Below, piece by piece: positions 54,329-63,423 of a stretch of 64,000 bases of DNA. Numbering within the stretch: position 1 is the first letter of the stretch; every line of letters begins with the position of its first letter. The notes under the pieces are model-generated. The model searched no databases. It saw only the letters and a list, made by a program, of their open reading frames with translations, and was not told the origin of the DNA. The DNA comes from Nocardioides sediminis (GTDB lineage: Bacteria > Actinomycetota > Actinomycetes > Propionibacteriales > Nocardioidaceae), in NCBI RefSeq assembly GCF_003047295.1, contig NZ_PZYZ01000009.1:1-64000 (forward strand). Direction: 5' to 3'. The position numbers and the translations under genes are program-made.

Positions 54329-57178
54329 ATGACGGACCAGTCCGACCTCACGACCGCGCCGTTCGTCGAGCGCCACATCGGGCTGCGCGAGCCCGACATC
54401 GAGGCGATGCTCAAGCAGCTCGGCTTCGAGAGCCTCGACGCGCTGATGGAGGCCGCGGTCCCGGGCGGCATCCGCGTGGAGGCCGAGCTCGACCTGCCGC
54501 CGGCGCTCACCGAGGACGTCGCCGCGCGAGAGCTGCGGCGGATCGCGTCGCTCAACCGGCCGGCCGAGGCGATGATCGGGCTCGGCTACCACGGCACCAT
54601 CACCCCGCCGGTGATCCGCCGCAACGTGCTGGAGGACCCCAGCTGGTACACCGCCTACACGCCGTACCAGCCGGAGATCTCCCAGGGCCGCCTCGAGGCC
54701 CTCATCAACTTCCAGACCGTCGTCGGGGACCTCACCGGTCTGCCGACCGCCAACGCGTCGCTGCTCGACGAGGGCACCGCGGCCGCCGAGGCGATGACGC
54801 TGGTGCGACGCGGCAACCGCAAGGCCAGCGGCCCGTTCGTCGTCGACGCCGACGCGCTCCCGCAGACGATCGACGTGGTCCGGACGCGTGCCGAGGCCAT
54901 GGGCATCGAGGTCGTCGTCGCGGACCTCGCCGAGGGGCTGCCCGACGGCGAGCTGTCCGGCGTGCTGGTGCAGTACCCCGGCGCCTCGGGCCGCGTCCTG
55001 GACCCCCGTCCGGTCATCGAGGCCGCGCACGAGCGCAACGCGCTGGCCGTCGTCGCCGCCGACCTGCTCGCGCTCACCGTCCTCGAGGCCCCCGGCGAGA
55101 TGGGGGCCGACGTCGTCGTCGGGTCGTCCCAGCGCTTCGGCGTCCCGCTCTTCTACGGCGGTCCGCACGCGGGCTACATGTCCGTCGCGGCCGGGCTGGA
55201 GCGGCACCTGCCGGGTCGCCTCGTGGGCGTCTCGGTCGACGCCGAGGGCCGTCCGGCCTACCGGCTGGCCCTCCAGACCCGCGAGCAGCACATCCGCCGC
55301 GACAAGGCGACCTCCAACATCTGCACCGCCCAGGTGCTGCTCGCCGTCGTCGCCTCGATGTACGCCGTCTACCACGGCCCCGAGGGCCTGCGGGAGATCG
55401 CCCAGCGGACCCACCGCTTCGCCGGCCGCATCGCCGCGGCCCTGCGGGCCGGGGGAGTGGAGCTGGAGAACGACACCTTCTTCGACACCCTCACCGCCGT
55501 CGTCCCCGGACGCGCCGCCGACGTGGTCGCCGGGGCCCGCAGCCTGGGCCTGCACCTGCGCCTCGTCGACGCCGACCGGGTCGGGATCAGCACCTCGGAG
55601 TGCACCACGCCGGCCACGGTGGCGAGCGTGCTGCGGGCCTTCGGCGTGGCCGCGCCCGAGGTCGGGCTGGAGTCCGCCGAGGGCCTGCCGGCCGACCTGC
55701 GCCGCGCGACGCCGTACCTCACCCACGAGGTCTTCCGGACCCACCACAGCGAGACGCAGATGCTGCGCTACCTGCGCCGTCTCTCGGCCCGCGACTACGC
55801 ACTCGACCGCGGCATGATCCCGCTCGGGTCCTGCACGATGAAGCTCAACGCCACCACGGAGATGGAGCCGATCAGCCTGCCCGGCTTCGCCGACCTGCAC
55901 CCCTTCGCGCCGGCCGAGGACGCGGCCGGCTACCGGCAGCTCGTCGACGAGCTGGAGGGCTGGCTGGCCGAGGTCACCGGCTACGACCGGGTCTCGATCC
56001 AGCCCAACGCCGGGTCGCAGGGCGAGCTGGCCGGCCTGCTGGCGATCCGCGGCTACCACCGGGGACGGGGCGACGAGGGTCGCAACGTCTGTCTGATCCC
56101 GTCGTCGGCCCACGGCACCAACGCCGCCTCGGCCGTGATGGCCGGGATGAAGGTGGTGGTCGTCAAGGCCGCCGACGACGGCACCGTCGACCTCGACGAC
56201 CTGCGCGCGCAGTGCGACGCGCACGCCGATGACCTGGCCGCGATCATGGTCACCTACCCGTCGACGCACGGCGCCTACGAGGACACCATCAGCGAGCTCT
56301 GCGAGATCGTGCACGGCCACGGGGGCCAGGTCTACGTCGACGGCGCCAACCTCAACGCGCTGCTCGGCCACGCCAAGCCGGGGGAGTTCGGCGGCGACGT
56401 CTCGCACCTCAACCTGCACAAGACCTTCTGCATCCCCCACGGTGGTGGCGGCCCGGGCGTCGGGCCAGTGGCCGTGCGCGAGCACCTCGCGCCGTACCTC
56501 CCCTCCCACCCGATGCACCCGGAGGAGGCCAAGCGGTCCGGGATCGGCGCGATCAGCGCGGCGCCCTACGGCTCCGCCGGGATCCTGCCGATCTCGTGGG
56601 CCTACATCCGGCTCATGGGCGGCCCCGGCCTCACCCGCGCGACGGCCGCCGCGGTGCTCAGCGCCAACTACGTCGCGCACCGCCTCGGCGAGCACTACCC
56701 GGTGCTCTACCGCGGCCACGGCGGGCTGGTCGCCCACGAGTGCATCCTCGACGTGCGCGGGCTGACCAAGGAGTCGGGCGTGAGCGTCGACGACGTCGCC
56801 AAGCGTCTCGTCGACCACGGGTTCCACGCCCCGACGATGTCGTTCCCGGTGGCCGGCACCCTGATGGTCGAGCCGACCGAGTCCGAGGACCTCGCCGAGA
56901 TCGACCGGTTCTGTGACGCGATGATCGCCATCCGCGAGGAGATCGCGCAGGTGGAGGCCGGCACCTGGAGCCCGGAGGACTCGCCGCTGCGGCACGCCCC
57001 GCACACCGCGCGCGCCCTCGTCGGCGACTGGGACCGCGCCTACTCCCGCGAGGTCGGGGTCTTCCCGGCCGGGGTCGACCCGGACAAGTACTGGCCGCCG
57101 GTGGCACGGATCGACCAGGCCTACGGCGACCGCAACCTGGTCTGCGCGTGCCCGCCGCCCGAGGCGTTCGCCGAATGA
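54329..57178 (+). CDS. gcvP: glycine dehydrogenase (decarboxylating), P protein
   Basis: The 949-residue PLP enzyme is the fused, full-length type. It begins FVERHIGLREPDIEAMLKQLG and carries the PLP lysine Lys698 in HLNLHKTFCIPHGGGGPGVG. IPLGSCTMKLNATTEM and QPNAGSQGELAGLLAIRGYH are family motifs. It decarboxylates glycine and loads the aminomethyl group on GcvH. It is controlled by the glycine riboswitch in its leader. The downstream hydrolase overlaps by 4 bases (ATGA). Confidence 0.97.
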   Translation: MTDQSDLTTAPFVERHIGLREPDIEAMLKQLGFESLDALMEAAVPGGIRVEAELDLPPALTEDVAARELRRIASLNRPAEAMIGLGYHGTITPPVIRRNVLEDPSWYTAYTPYQPEISQGRLEALINFQTVVGDLTGLPTANASLLDEGTAAAEAMTLVRRGNRKASGPFVVDADALPQTIDVVRTRAEAMGIEVVVADLAEGLPDGELSGVLVQYPGASGRVLDPRPVIEAAHERNALAVVAADLLALTVLEAPGEMGADVVVGSSQRFGVPLFYGGPHAGYMSVAAGLERHLPGRLVGVSVDAEGRPAYRLALQTREQHIRRDKATSNICTAQVLLAVVASMYAVYHGPEGLREIAQRTHRFAGRIAAALRAGGVELENDTFFDTLTAVVPGRAADVVAGARSLGLHLRLVDADRVGISTSECTTPATVASVLRAFGVAAPEVGLESAEGLPADLRRATPYLTHEVFRTHHSETQMLRYLRRLSARDYALDRGMIPLGSCTMKLNATTEMEPISLPGFADLHPFAPAEDAAGYRQLVDELEGWLAEVTGYDRVSIQPNAGSQGELAGLLAIRGYHRGRGDEGRNVCLIPSSAHGTNAASAVMAGMKVVVVKAADDGTVDLDDLRAQCDAHADDLAAIMVTYPSTHGAYEDTISELCEIVHGHGGQVYVDGANLNALLGHAKPGEFGGDVSHLNLHKTFCIPHGGGGPGVGPVAVREHLAPYLPSHPMHPEEAKRSGIGAISAAPYGSAGILPISWAYIRLMGGPGLTRATAAAVLSANYVAHRLGEHYPVLYRGHGGLVAHECILDVRGLTKESGVSVDDVAKRLVDHGFHAPTMSFPVAGTLMVEPTESEDLAEIDRFCDAMIAIREEIAQVEAGTWSPEDSPLRHAPHTARALVGDWDRAYSREVGVFPAGVDPDKYWPPVARIDQAYGDRNLVCACPPPEAFAE

Positions 57179-58518
57179 GCGCACCCGTCGACCGGGTCAC
57201 CGACCACACCGCCCGGCGACTTCGCTGGCGGCTGGCCACGGCCCAGGCCGATGGGCAGGTGCCCTCGCTCGTCGCCGGCATCGTGCGCGACGGCGGCCTG
57301 GCCTGGGCGGACGGCATCGGCGACGTCCCCGGGTCGGTGACCGACACGCAGTACAAGGTCGGCTCGATCACCAAGACCTTCACCGCGGTGCTGGTCCTCC
57401 AGCTCGTCGAGGAGGGCCTGCTGTCGCTGGACGCACCGGCCTCCGAGGTGCTGGGGGACGTCGGGTACGCCGACCGGTCGGTGCGGCAGCTGCTCGCGCA
57501 CACCGGCGGTCTCCAGGCGGAGCCGGCCGGGTCGTGGTGGGAGCGCACCGAGGGCGGGAGCTTCGACGAGCTGGTCGCGGCCAACGACGGGTCGACCCCC
57601 GCGTTCGACCCCGACCGGCGGTTCCACTACTCCAACCTCGCCTACGGTCTGCTCGGCGAGGTCGTCGCGCGGCTGCGCGGGCAGACGTGGTGGGAGGCGG
57701 TGGAGCAGCGGATCCTGGTCCCGCTCGGGATGACCCGCACGTCCTACCAGGCGTCCGGCACGCACGCGCTCGGCTGGTCGGTGCACCCCTACGCGCAGAC
57801 GCTCATCCCCGAGCCGCTGCCCGACACGGCTGCCATGGCCCCGGCCGGCCAGGTGTGGAGCACGGTCGCCGACCTCGCGACCTACTGCTCCTTCCTGCTC
57901 GAGGGGCACGAGGACGTGCTGACCGCTGACGTGCTCGCGCGGGCCTTCACGCCGCAGTCGGGGGAGGAGGCAACCGGGCTGCGGTACGCCCACGGCCTCG
58001 GTTTCCAGGTGTTCCCCGGTGGCGCCGGCACGCTGGTCGGGCACAGCGGCTCGATGCCCGGCTTCCACGCGATCTGCCTGGTCGACCGCACCCGGCGCAC
58101 CGGCGTCGTGGGCCTCGTCAACGCCACGGCGGGCATCGCCGTCGCGGCGCTCGGGGCGACCCTGCTCGACGAGCTCGAGGCGTGCGAGCCGACGCTGCCA
58201 CGGGTGTGGCGGCCCAACGACGCGGTCCCGGACGCGTTCGTCGACGTGCTCGGGGTCTGGCACTGGGGGGCGACGCCCTACGTCCTGGCCTGCGAGGCCG
58301 GCGACCTGGTGGCGCGGCGGCGGGGCGTGGAGATGTGGCGCTTCACGGCCGACGACTGGCGCATCATCGGCACGAAGGGATACCACGCGGGGGAGGAGCT
58401 GCACGTCGTACGCCGTGACGACGGCTCGGTCTCGCACCTCGACGTGGGCACGTTCGTCCTCACGCGTGAACCCTACGAGCCAGGGGCGCCGATCCCCGGC
58501 GGGCACCCGACCGCCTGA
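57175..58518 (+). CDS. serine hydrolase of the beta-lactamase/class C esterase family
   Basis: The 447-residue protein has the SxxK motif S64-ITK67 in YKVGSITKTFT, the YxN motif in FHYSNLAYGLLGEV and a C-terminal VGHSGSMPGF (HxG-type). This fits beta-lactamase-related esterases, peptidases and penicillin-binding-like proteins; no signal peptide is seen, so it is probably cytosolic. The ATG at 57175 overlaps the gcvP stop, so it is co-transcribed with gcvP and under the same riboswitch. It ends next to a convergent sulfatase. Confidence 0.87.
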   Translation: MSAPVDRVTDHTARRLRWRLATAQADGQVPSLVAGIVRDGGLAWADGIGDVPGSVTDTQYKVGSITKTFTAVLVLQLVEEGLLSLDAPASEVLGDVGYADRSVRQLLAHTGGLQAEPAGSWWERTEGGSFDELVAANDGSTPAFDPDRRFHYSNLAYGLLGEVVARLRGQTWWEAVEQRILVPLGMTRTSYQASGTHALGWSVHPYAQTLIPEPLPDTAAMAPAGQVWSTVADLATYCSFLLEGHEDVLTADVLARAFTPQSGEEATGLRYAHGLGFQVFPGGAGTLVGHSGSMPGFHAICLVDRTRRTGVVGLVNATAGIAVAALGATLLDELEACEPTLPRVWRPNDAVPDAFVDVLGVWHWGATPYVLACEAGDLVARRRGVEMWRFTADDWRIIGTKGYHAGEELHVVRRDDGSVSHLDVGTFVLTREPYEPGAPIPGGHPTA

Positions 58519-58524
58519 CCGGCC

Positions 58525-59772
58525 TCAGTCCTCGAGGGCGCGCAAGCGGAGTCCGTTGGCCTGCCGGAGGGGCGCGAGGCGCGCCGCGAGGTCCGTGACG
58601 TCGGCGTCGCTGTTGCTCTCGAGCTGGTGCGGGTCGGTCACGAGGTCGTAGAGCTCCCACTCGCCCGCCTCGTGGTGCTCGATGTAGGCCGTGGAGCCCT
58701 CGCGGAGCATCGACCACCCCAGGTTGGTGTTCTCGACGAGCAGCCGGCGGCGCCAGCCCGACCAGTCCCCGGTGCGCAGCGGCCGGAGCATCGAGCGCCC
58801 GGACAGCTCGCGGCCCGCGTCGGGGTCCCGGCCGGCGATGTTGAGGGTCGTGGGCATCAGGTCGACCTGGGACACCAGGGCGTCGGAGGTGCCGGGCTCG
58901 ACCCCGGGACCGCGCACCACGAACGGGATCCCGGCCGACTCCTCGTAGGGCTGCTCCTTGCGCACCAGCCGGTGCTCGCCGAGGAGGTAGCCGTTGTCGG
59001 AGACGAAGAAGATCCAGGTCCGGTCGAGCTGCCCGGTCCGCCACAGCACGGTGAGCAGCCGGCCCACCTGGTCGTCGAGGTCCTGCAGCTCCTCCAGCTT
59101 GCCCTCGTACGCCGCCCGCATCCGGGCCCGGTCCTGGCGCGGCAGGTCACGCAGCCAGGTGGGCTTGTCGGACATGTCGGCCTCGTTGAACGCCGGGGGG
59201 TCCCACTCGACGCCGTCGAAGTCGTGCCGGTGCCGGTCGCTGGGACGGTAGGGGTCGTGCGGGATCGACGGCGACCACACCGCGAACCACGCGGTGTCCC
59301 GCTGCTGCTCGACGAACCTGCGCAGGCGCTCCGCCGCCGCACCGTCACCGGCCGCCTGGCCCTCGAGCTGGCGCAGGGTGCCGTCGACGTTGACCTGACC
59401 GCGCTTGCCGACGGTGGTGACCCACCGTCCCCAGCCGGGCGCGACGTACGTCGGGTCGCTGGCAAGGCCGTTCATGTACTTGCCGAAGTAGCCGGTGTCG
59501 TAGCCGGCGTCCCGCATGCGGGTCGCCACGGTGTCCTGGTCGTGCCCCTGGGCGACGAAGGGCGGGTGCGTCATGTTGGTGTGGCAGCCGTGGTCGTGGG
59601 GGTACCTGCTGGTCAGCATGGAGGCCCGGGCGGGGCCGCACCACGGCATCGCCGCGTAGCCGCGGCGGAAGCGCAGGCCCTTGCGCACCAGGCGCTCCCA
59701 CGTCCGGTCCATCGACCGGAGCGTGGAGCGCATCTGGTCGTCGGTGATGATCCACAGGACGTTGTCGGCCAT
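58525..59772 (-). CDS. sulfatase without signal peptide
   Basis: The 415-residue protein is a second sulfatase. It has the N-terminal metal motif WIITDDQMR and the formylglycine site C45-GPAR (CxPxR) in WCGPARASMLTSRYP. FFVSDNGYLLGEHRLVRKE and VVRGPGVEPG follow. It differs from the first sulfatase by lacking a signal peptide and by being the third gene of the tldD-tldE operon, starting only 3 bases after the tldE stop. Its substrate is likely intracellular or delivered by other means. Confidence 0.9.
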   Translation of the reverse strand: MADNVLWIITDDQMRSTLRSMDRTWERLVRKGLRFRRGYAAMPWCGPARASMLTSRYPHDHGCHTNMTHPPFVAQGHDQDTVATRMRDAGYDTGYFGKYMNGLASDPTYVAPGWGRWVTTVGKRGQVNVDGTLRQLEGQAAGDGAAAERLRRFVEQQRDTAWFAVWSPSIPHDPYRPSDRHRHDFDGVEWDPPAFNEADMSDKPTWLRDLPRQDRARMRAAYEGKLEELQDLDDQVGRLLTVLWRTGQLDRTWIFFVSDNGYLLGEHRLVRKEQPYEESAGIPFVVRGPGVEPGTSDALVSQVDLMPTTLNIAGRDPDAGRELSGRSMLRPLRTGDWSGWRRRLLVENTNLGWSMLREGSTAYIEHHEAGEWELYDLVTDPHQLESNSDADVTDLAARLAPLRQANGLRLRALED

Positions 59773-59775
59773 GGC

Positions 59776-61170
59776 TCAGAGCGCCTGCGAGACGCTCGAC
59801 ATGTTGAAGTCGGGGATGCGCAGGGCCGGGGTGGCGGTGCGGGAGAAGTAGTCGTCGCCCCACTCCCGGCTGAAGCTCGGCACCGTCGTGCTGGCCGCGG
59901 TGAAGCGGTTGAGCAGGTCCACGGGGCTCTCGTTCCAGCGGAAGTTGTTGACGGCGCCGGTGATCTCGCCGCCCTCGACGAGGTAGACGCCGTCGCGGGT
60001 CAGGCCGGTGAGCAGCATGGTCTGCGGGTCGACCTCGCGGATGTACCACAGGCACGTGACGAGGAGGCCGCGCTCGGTGCCGGCGACGAGGTCCTCGATC
60101 GATCCGCGGGCGTCGTCGACCTCGAGCACGAGGTTGTCGATCATCGGGGTCACGGGCTGGCCGGTCATGGCCGCCGAGTGCCGGGTCTGGATCAGCGACG
60201 TCAGCTCGCCGTCGCGGATCCAGTCGGTGCGGCCGAGCGGCAACCCGTTGTCGAAGACCGACTCGGTGTTGTCCGACGCGCTGGCGACGTTGAACGGCGC
60301 GCAGGCCAGGGCGGCGTACGCGGGGTCGGAGTAGAGGCCGACCCCCGGGCGGGCGATCCGCTCGCCGATCCGGGTGCCGCCGCCACGACGGCTGTAGACG
60401 GACTCGCCCTCGTGGGCGACGCGGGCGCCCGCGCCCCAGTAGGCGTCGACCATCAGGTCGGCGACCGAGCTGGGCGGCAGGATCGTGTCGTAGCGGCCGG
60501 CCGGGAGGTCGGTACGCCGTCGGGCCCAGCCGAGGCGGGTGGCGACCTGGTCGGCCATGGCCAGGGCGTCGACGTCGGTGAAGTCGCGGGTGGCGCCACC
60601 GACCCAGGCGCTGCTGCGCAGGTCGGCGGTCTTGGCGGTGCAGGCGTAGTGCCCGGTGGGCTGGGTGTGCCGCAGTCGCAGGCCGCGTGACGACCCGAGG
60701 TAGGTGGTGACCACCTCGTGGTCGACGAAGCCGTAGAGCACCCGCCCGGCCGCGGTGGCCTGGCCGAAGGCCTCACCGAGGGCGGGCGCGAACGCGTCGT
60801 ACACATGGATGTCGGTCGGCTGGGGAGCCTCGTCCCAGTCGGGGCTGGTGCGCCCGGCGACCAGGTCGGCGGCGTCCTCGGCCGGCCCGGCGGCGCGGGC
60901 CGCGGCGTCGGCCGCCTCGACGAGCGCGGTCACCTGCTCGGTCGTGCTGGCCGAGCCCGACACGGAGCCGGTGGCGACGCCGTCGCCACGCCCGACGAAG
61001 GAGACGACGACCACCTCGCTGGAGACCATGACCCCGTTGGTGGTCAGGGTGTTGTTGGCCCAGCGGAGGTTGGCGCTGCTGGAGGCCCGGACGATGACGA
61101 CGCAGTCGTCGGCGGTCGAGGTGGCGAGCGCGTGCTCGACGAGCTGCTGGGGCGTCACGGTGGTCGACAT
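59776..61170 (-). CDS. tldE: TldE/PmbA-like subunit of the TldD/TldE protease
   Basis: The 464-residue protein belongs to the TldD/PmbA (U62/M103) superfamily and is the non-catalytic partner: it has DHEVVTTYLGSSRGLRLRH, TDLPAGRYDTILPPSSVADL, LYSDPAYA-like segments and VEGGEITGAVNNFRWNESPV, but no HExxxH motif. In E. coli TldD and TldE form a heterodimer that trims unfolded peptides, CcdA and microcin B17. It overlaps tldD by one base and leads directly into the sulfatase gene. Confidence 0.9.
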   Translation of the reverse strand: MSTTVTPQQLVEHALATSTADDCVVIVRASSSANLRWANNTLTTNGVMVSSEVVVVSFVGRGDGVATGSVSGSASTTEQVTALVEAADAAARAAGPAEDAADLVAGRTSPDWDEAPQPTDIHVYDAFAPALGEAFGQATAAGRVLYGFVDHEVVTTYLGSSRGLRLRHTQPTGHYACTAKTADLRSSAWVGGATRDFTDVDALAMADQVATRLGWARRRTDLPAGRYDTILPPSSVADLMVDAYWGAGARVAHEGESVYSRRGGGTRIGERIARPGVGLYSDPAYAALACAPFNVASASDNTESVFDNGLPLGRTDWIRDGELTSLIQTRHSAAMTGQPVTPMIDNLVLEVDDARGSIEDLVAGTERGLLVTCLWYIREVDPQTMLLTGLTRDGVYLVEGGEITGAVNNFRWNESPVDLLNRFTAASTTVPSFSREWGDDYFSRTATPALRIPDFNMSSVSQAL

Positions 61171-62690
61171 CAGTGGCCTGCCTCGTCGGTCGTGTTGAGG
61201 ATCCGCACGTCGCGGAAGAGGGCGGTCGGGCAGCCGTGGCTCACCGCGGCGACCTGACCGGGCTGGGCCTTGCCACAGTTGAAGGCCCCTCCCAGCACCC
61301 AGGTCTCCGGGCCGCCGACGGCCTCCATGGAGCCCCAGAAGTCGGTGGTGGTCGCTTGGTAGGCCACGTCACGGAGCTGGCCGCCCAGCCGGCCGTCGCG
61401 GATCTCGTAGAAGCGCTGTCCGGTGAACTGGAAGTTGAACCGCTGCATGTCGATGGACCAGGACCGGTCGCCGACGACGTAGATGCCGCGCTCCACGCGC
61501 CCGATGAGCTCATCGGTGCTCGGGCCATCGGGGTCCGGTCGGAGCGAGACGTTGGCCATCCGCTGGATGGGGATGTGGCCGGGGGAGTCGGCGTAGGCGC
61601 AGCCGTTGGACCTGCCGTCGTTGAGCTCCGGCTTCATGTGGCCCATCGACCGGTCGAGCTGGTAGCCCACGAGCACGCCGTCGCGCACGATGTCCCACGA
61701 CTGGGCCTGCACACCCTCGTCGTCGTAGCCGACGGTCGCCAGTCCGTGCTCGATGGTGCGGTCGCCGGTGACGTTCATGACCGTCGACCCGTACTGCAGG
61801 GTGCCGAGCTGGTCGTAGGTGGCGAACGAGGTGCCGGCGTAGTTGGCCTCGTAGCCCAGCGCCCGGTCGAGCTCGGTGGCGTGGCCGATGGACTCGTGGA
61901 TCGTCAGCCAGAGGTTGGAGGGGTGGATCACCAGGTCGTAGGTGCCGGCCTCCACGCTGGGTGCGGCCAGCTTGGCGGCGAGCAGCTCGGGGACCTCGGC
62001 CAGCTCGGCGTCCCAGTCCCAGCCGTCGCCGGCGACGTACTCCCATCCCCGCCCGACCGGTGGTGCCAGGGAGGCCATGGAGTCGAAGACGCCGGTCCGT
62101 TCGTCGGAGCCCATCGCCTCGAACGCGGGCTGGACCCGCACGCGCTGCTGCGTGGTCCGGGTGCCCGACAGGTCGGCGTAGTACTTGTTCTCCTGGACCT
62201 GCTGGAGCGACGACGTGGCGTGCGCGACGCTGGCGTGGGAGCGCAGCCGGTTGGTCCAGTCGACCAGCACGGCCGCCTTGTCGGCGGTGGGCACCTCGAG
62301 CGGGTTGACGTCGTACGCCGAGATCCAGGTGACGTCGTCGTGCACGGGCTCCGGTGCCAGCTCGACCGGCGTCGTGGTCATGCCGGCCGCCACCTCGGCG
62401 ACCGCGATCGCGGTCTCGGCGATCCGCCGCGCCTCCTCGGGCGTCAGCACCACGCCGGAGGCGAAGCCCCAGGCACCGCGGTGGACCACCCGGACCGCGA
62501 AGCCGAGGTCCTCGGTGTCCATCGCGGTCTGCAGCACGCCGTCGCGGGCCCCGAGGTACTGGTAGCGGACCCGCTCGAGGCGGAAGTCGGCGTGGGTCGC
62601 CCCGAGCTCGCGCGCGCGTCCCAGCGCGACGTCACCGAGGTCGCGGAAGGGCAGGGCGGCGAAGGTCGGGTCGAGGGCGGGAGCACTCAT
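61170..62690 (-). CDS. tldD: TldD-like zinc metalloprotease
   Basis: The 506-residue protein has the TldD zinc motif HESIGHATELDRALGYE near residue 262. It also has YQYLGARDGVLQTA, GDRTIEHGLATVGYDDEG, SNGCAYADSPGHIPIQRM and EIRDGRLGGQLRDVAYQ, all family features. With TldE it would form the active protease. The start MSAPALDPTF is set by the ATG at 62690 with TAGGTT 7 bases upstream; the frame continues further upstream against the sulfotransferase as a shadow. Confidence 0.92.
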   Translation of the reverse strand: MSAPALDPTFAALPFRDLGDVALGRARELGATHADFRLERVRYQYLGARDGVLQTAMDTEDLGFAVRVVHRGAWGFASGVVLTPEEARRIAETAIAVAEVAAGMTTTPVELAPEPVHDDVTWISAYDVNPLEVPTADKAAVLVDWTNRLRSHASVAHATSSLQQVQENKYYADLSGTRTTQQRVRVQPAFEAMGSDERTGVFDSMASLAPPVGRGWEYVAGDGWDWDAELAEVPELLAAKLAAPSVEAGTYDLVIHPSNLWLTIHESIGHATELDRALGYEANYAGTSFATYDQLGTLQYGSTVMNVTGDRTIEHGLATVGYDDEGVQAQSWDIVRDGVLVGYQLDRSMGHMKPELNDGRSNGCAYADSPGHIPIQRMANVSLRPDPDGPSTDELIGRVERGIYVVGDRSWSIDMQRFNFQFTGQRFYEIRDGRLGGQLRDVAYQATTTDFWGSMEAVGGPETWVLGGAFNCGKAQPGQVAAVSHGCPTALFRDVRILNTTDEAGH

Positions 62691-62697
62691 GGGGGCG

Positions 62698-62703
62698 AAC
62701 CTA
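62698..62703 (-). promoter_or_regulatory. -10 element of a likely leaderless tldD promoter
   Basis: TAGGTT on the minus strand (62703-62698) lies 7 bases before the tldD ATG, without a Shine-Dalgarno. Confidence 0.45.
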
Positions 62704-62713
62704 GCGGAGCCGT

Positions 62714-62719
62714 TAGGGT
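62714..62719 (+). promoter_or_regulatory. -10 element of a likely leaderless sulfotransferase promoter
   Basis: TAGGGT lies 7 bases before the ATG at 62727. It faces the tldD promoter across 10 bases, so the two divergent promoters share a 36-base gap. Confidence 0.45.
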
Positions 62720-62726
62720 GCTCGGC

Positions 62727-63422
62727 ATGACGACACCGGCGTGGCTCGGGATCGGTGCCCAGCGGTCGGGGACGACGTGGTTCACCGACCTGCTGACCCA
62801 GCACCCCGAGGTCGGTCTCGGCACCAACGACAAGAAGGAGCAGCACCTGCTCCACAAGGTCGGCGACGGCCTCGTCCCCGCGTCGGACTACCTCGGCCTC
62901 TTCCCCGACGACGGCGTACGACGGGGGGAGTGGACCCCGCAGTACCTCCGGCACGCGTCGGCGCCGGCCACCGCGGCGCGGCTGCTCGGGCCGGACGTCC
63001 CGGTCCTGGTGCTGCTGCGGGACCCCGTCGAGCGCTTCCTCTCCGCCATGCGGCTCGCTGCCACGCGCGCGAAGTCCCCGTGGCCCTACCCGGTACCCAT
63101 CACCGTGCAGGGCTTCAGCGGCTTCTACGCCGACCAGCTGGCGATGTGGGCCCACCACGTGGGACGCGAGCGGATGGTGGTGATGGTCTATGAGTCCGTA
63201 CGCCGCACGCCCCAGGCCGCCGTCGACGCCGTGTGGGCCCGGCTCGGTCTGGACCCGGTCCCCCTGACCGACGTCGACCGTCCCTCGCGCTCGAGCAGCC
63301 ACGCGGCGTGGGAGCCGCCCGAGGGCCTCGTCGAGTCCCTCCGGGTGCTCTACCGCCCGCAGGTCGGCCGGCTCGCCGACGACTGGGGCCTCGACCTCTC
63401 GGGTTGGTCGCTGGACCGCTGA
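62727..63422 (+). CDS. sulfotransferase family protein
   Basis: The 231-residue protein has the PAPS-binding 5'-phosphosulfate loop IGAQRSGTTWFTDLL (residues about 8-22) and the 3'-phosphate motif LLRDPVERFLSAMR near residue 97. It transfers sulfate from PAPS to a hydroxyl or amine; the acceptor is unknown and the protein is on the short side for a carbohydrate sulfotransferase. No signal peptide is seen. It is divergent from the tldD-tldE-sulfatase operon. Confidence 0.85.
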   Translation: MTTPAWLGIGAQRSGTTWFTDLLTQHPEVGLGTNDKKEQHLLHKVGDGLVPASDYLGLFPDDGVRRGEWTPQYLRHASAPATAARLLGPDVPVLVLLRDPVERFLSAMRLAATRAKSPWPYPVPITVQGFSGFYADQLAMWAHHVGRERMVVMVYESVRRTPQAAVDAVWARLGLDPVPLTDVDRPSRSSSHAAWEPPEGLVESLRVLYRPQVGRLADDWGLDLSGWSLDR

Positions 63423-63423
63423 C

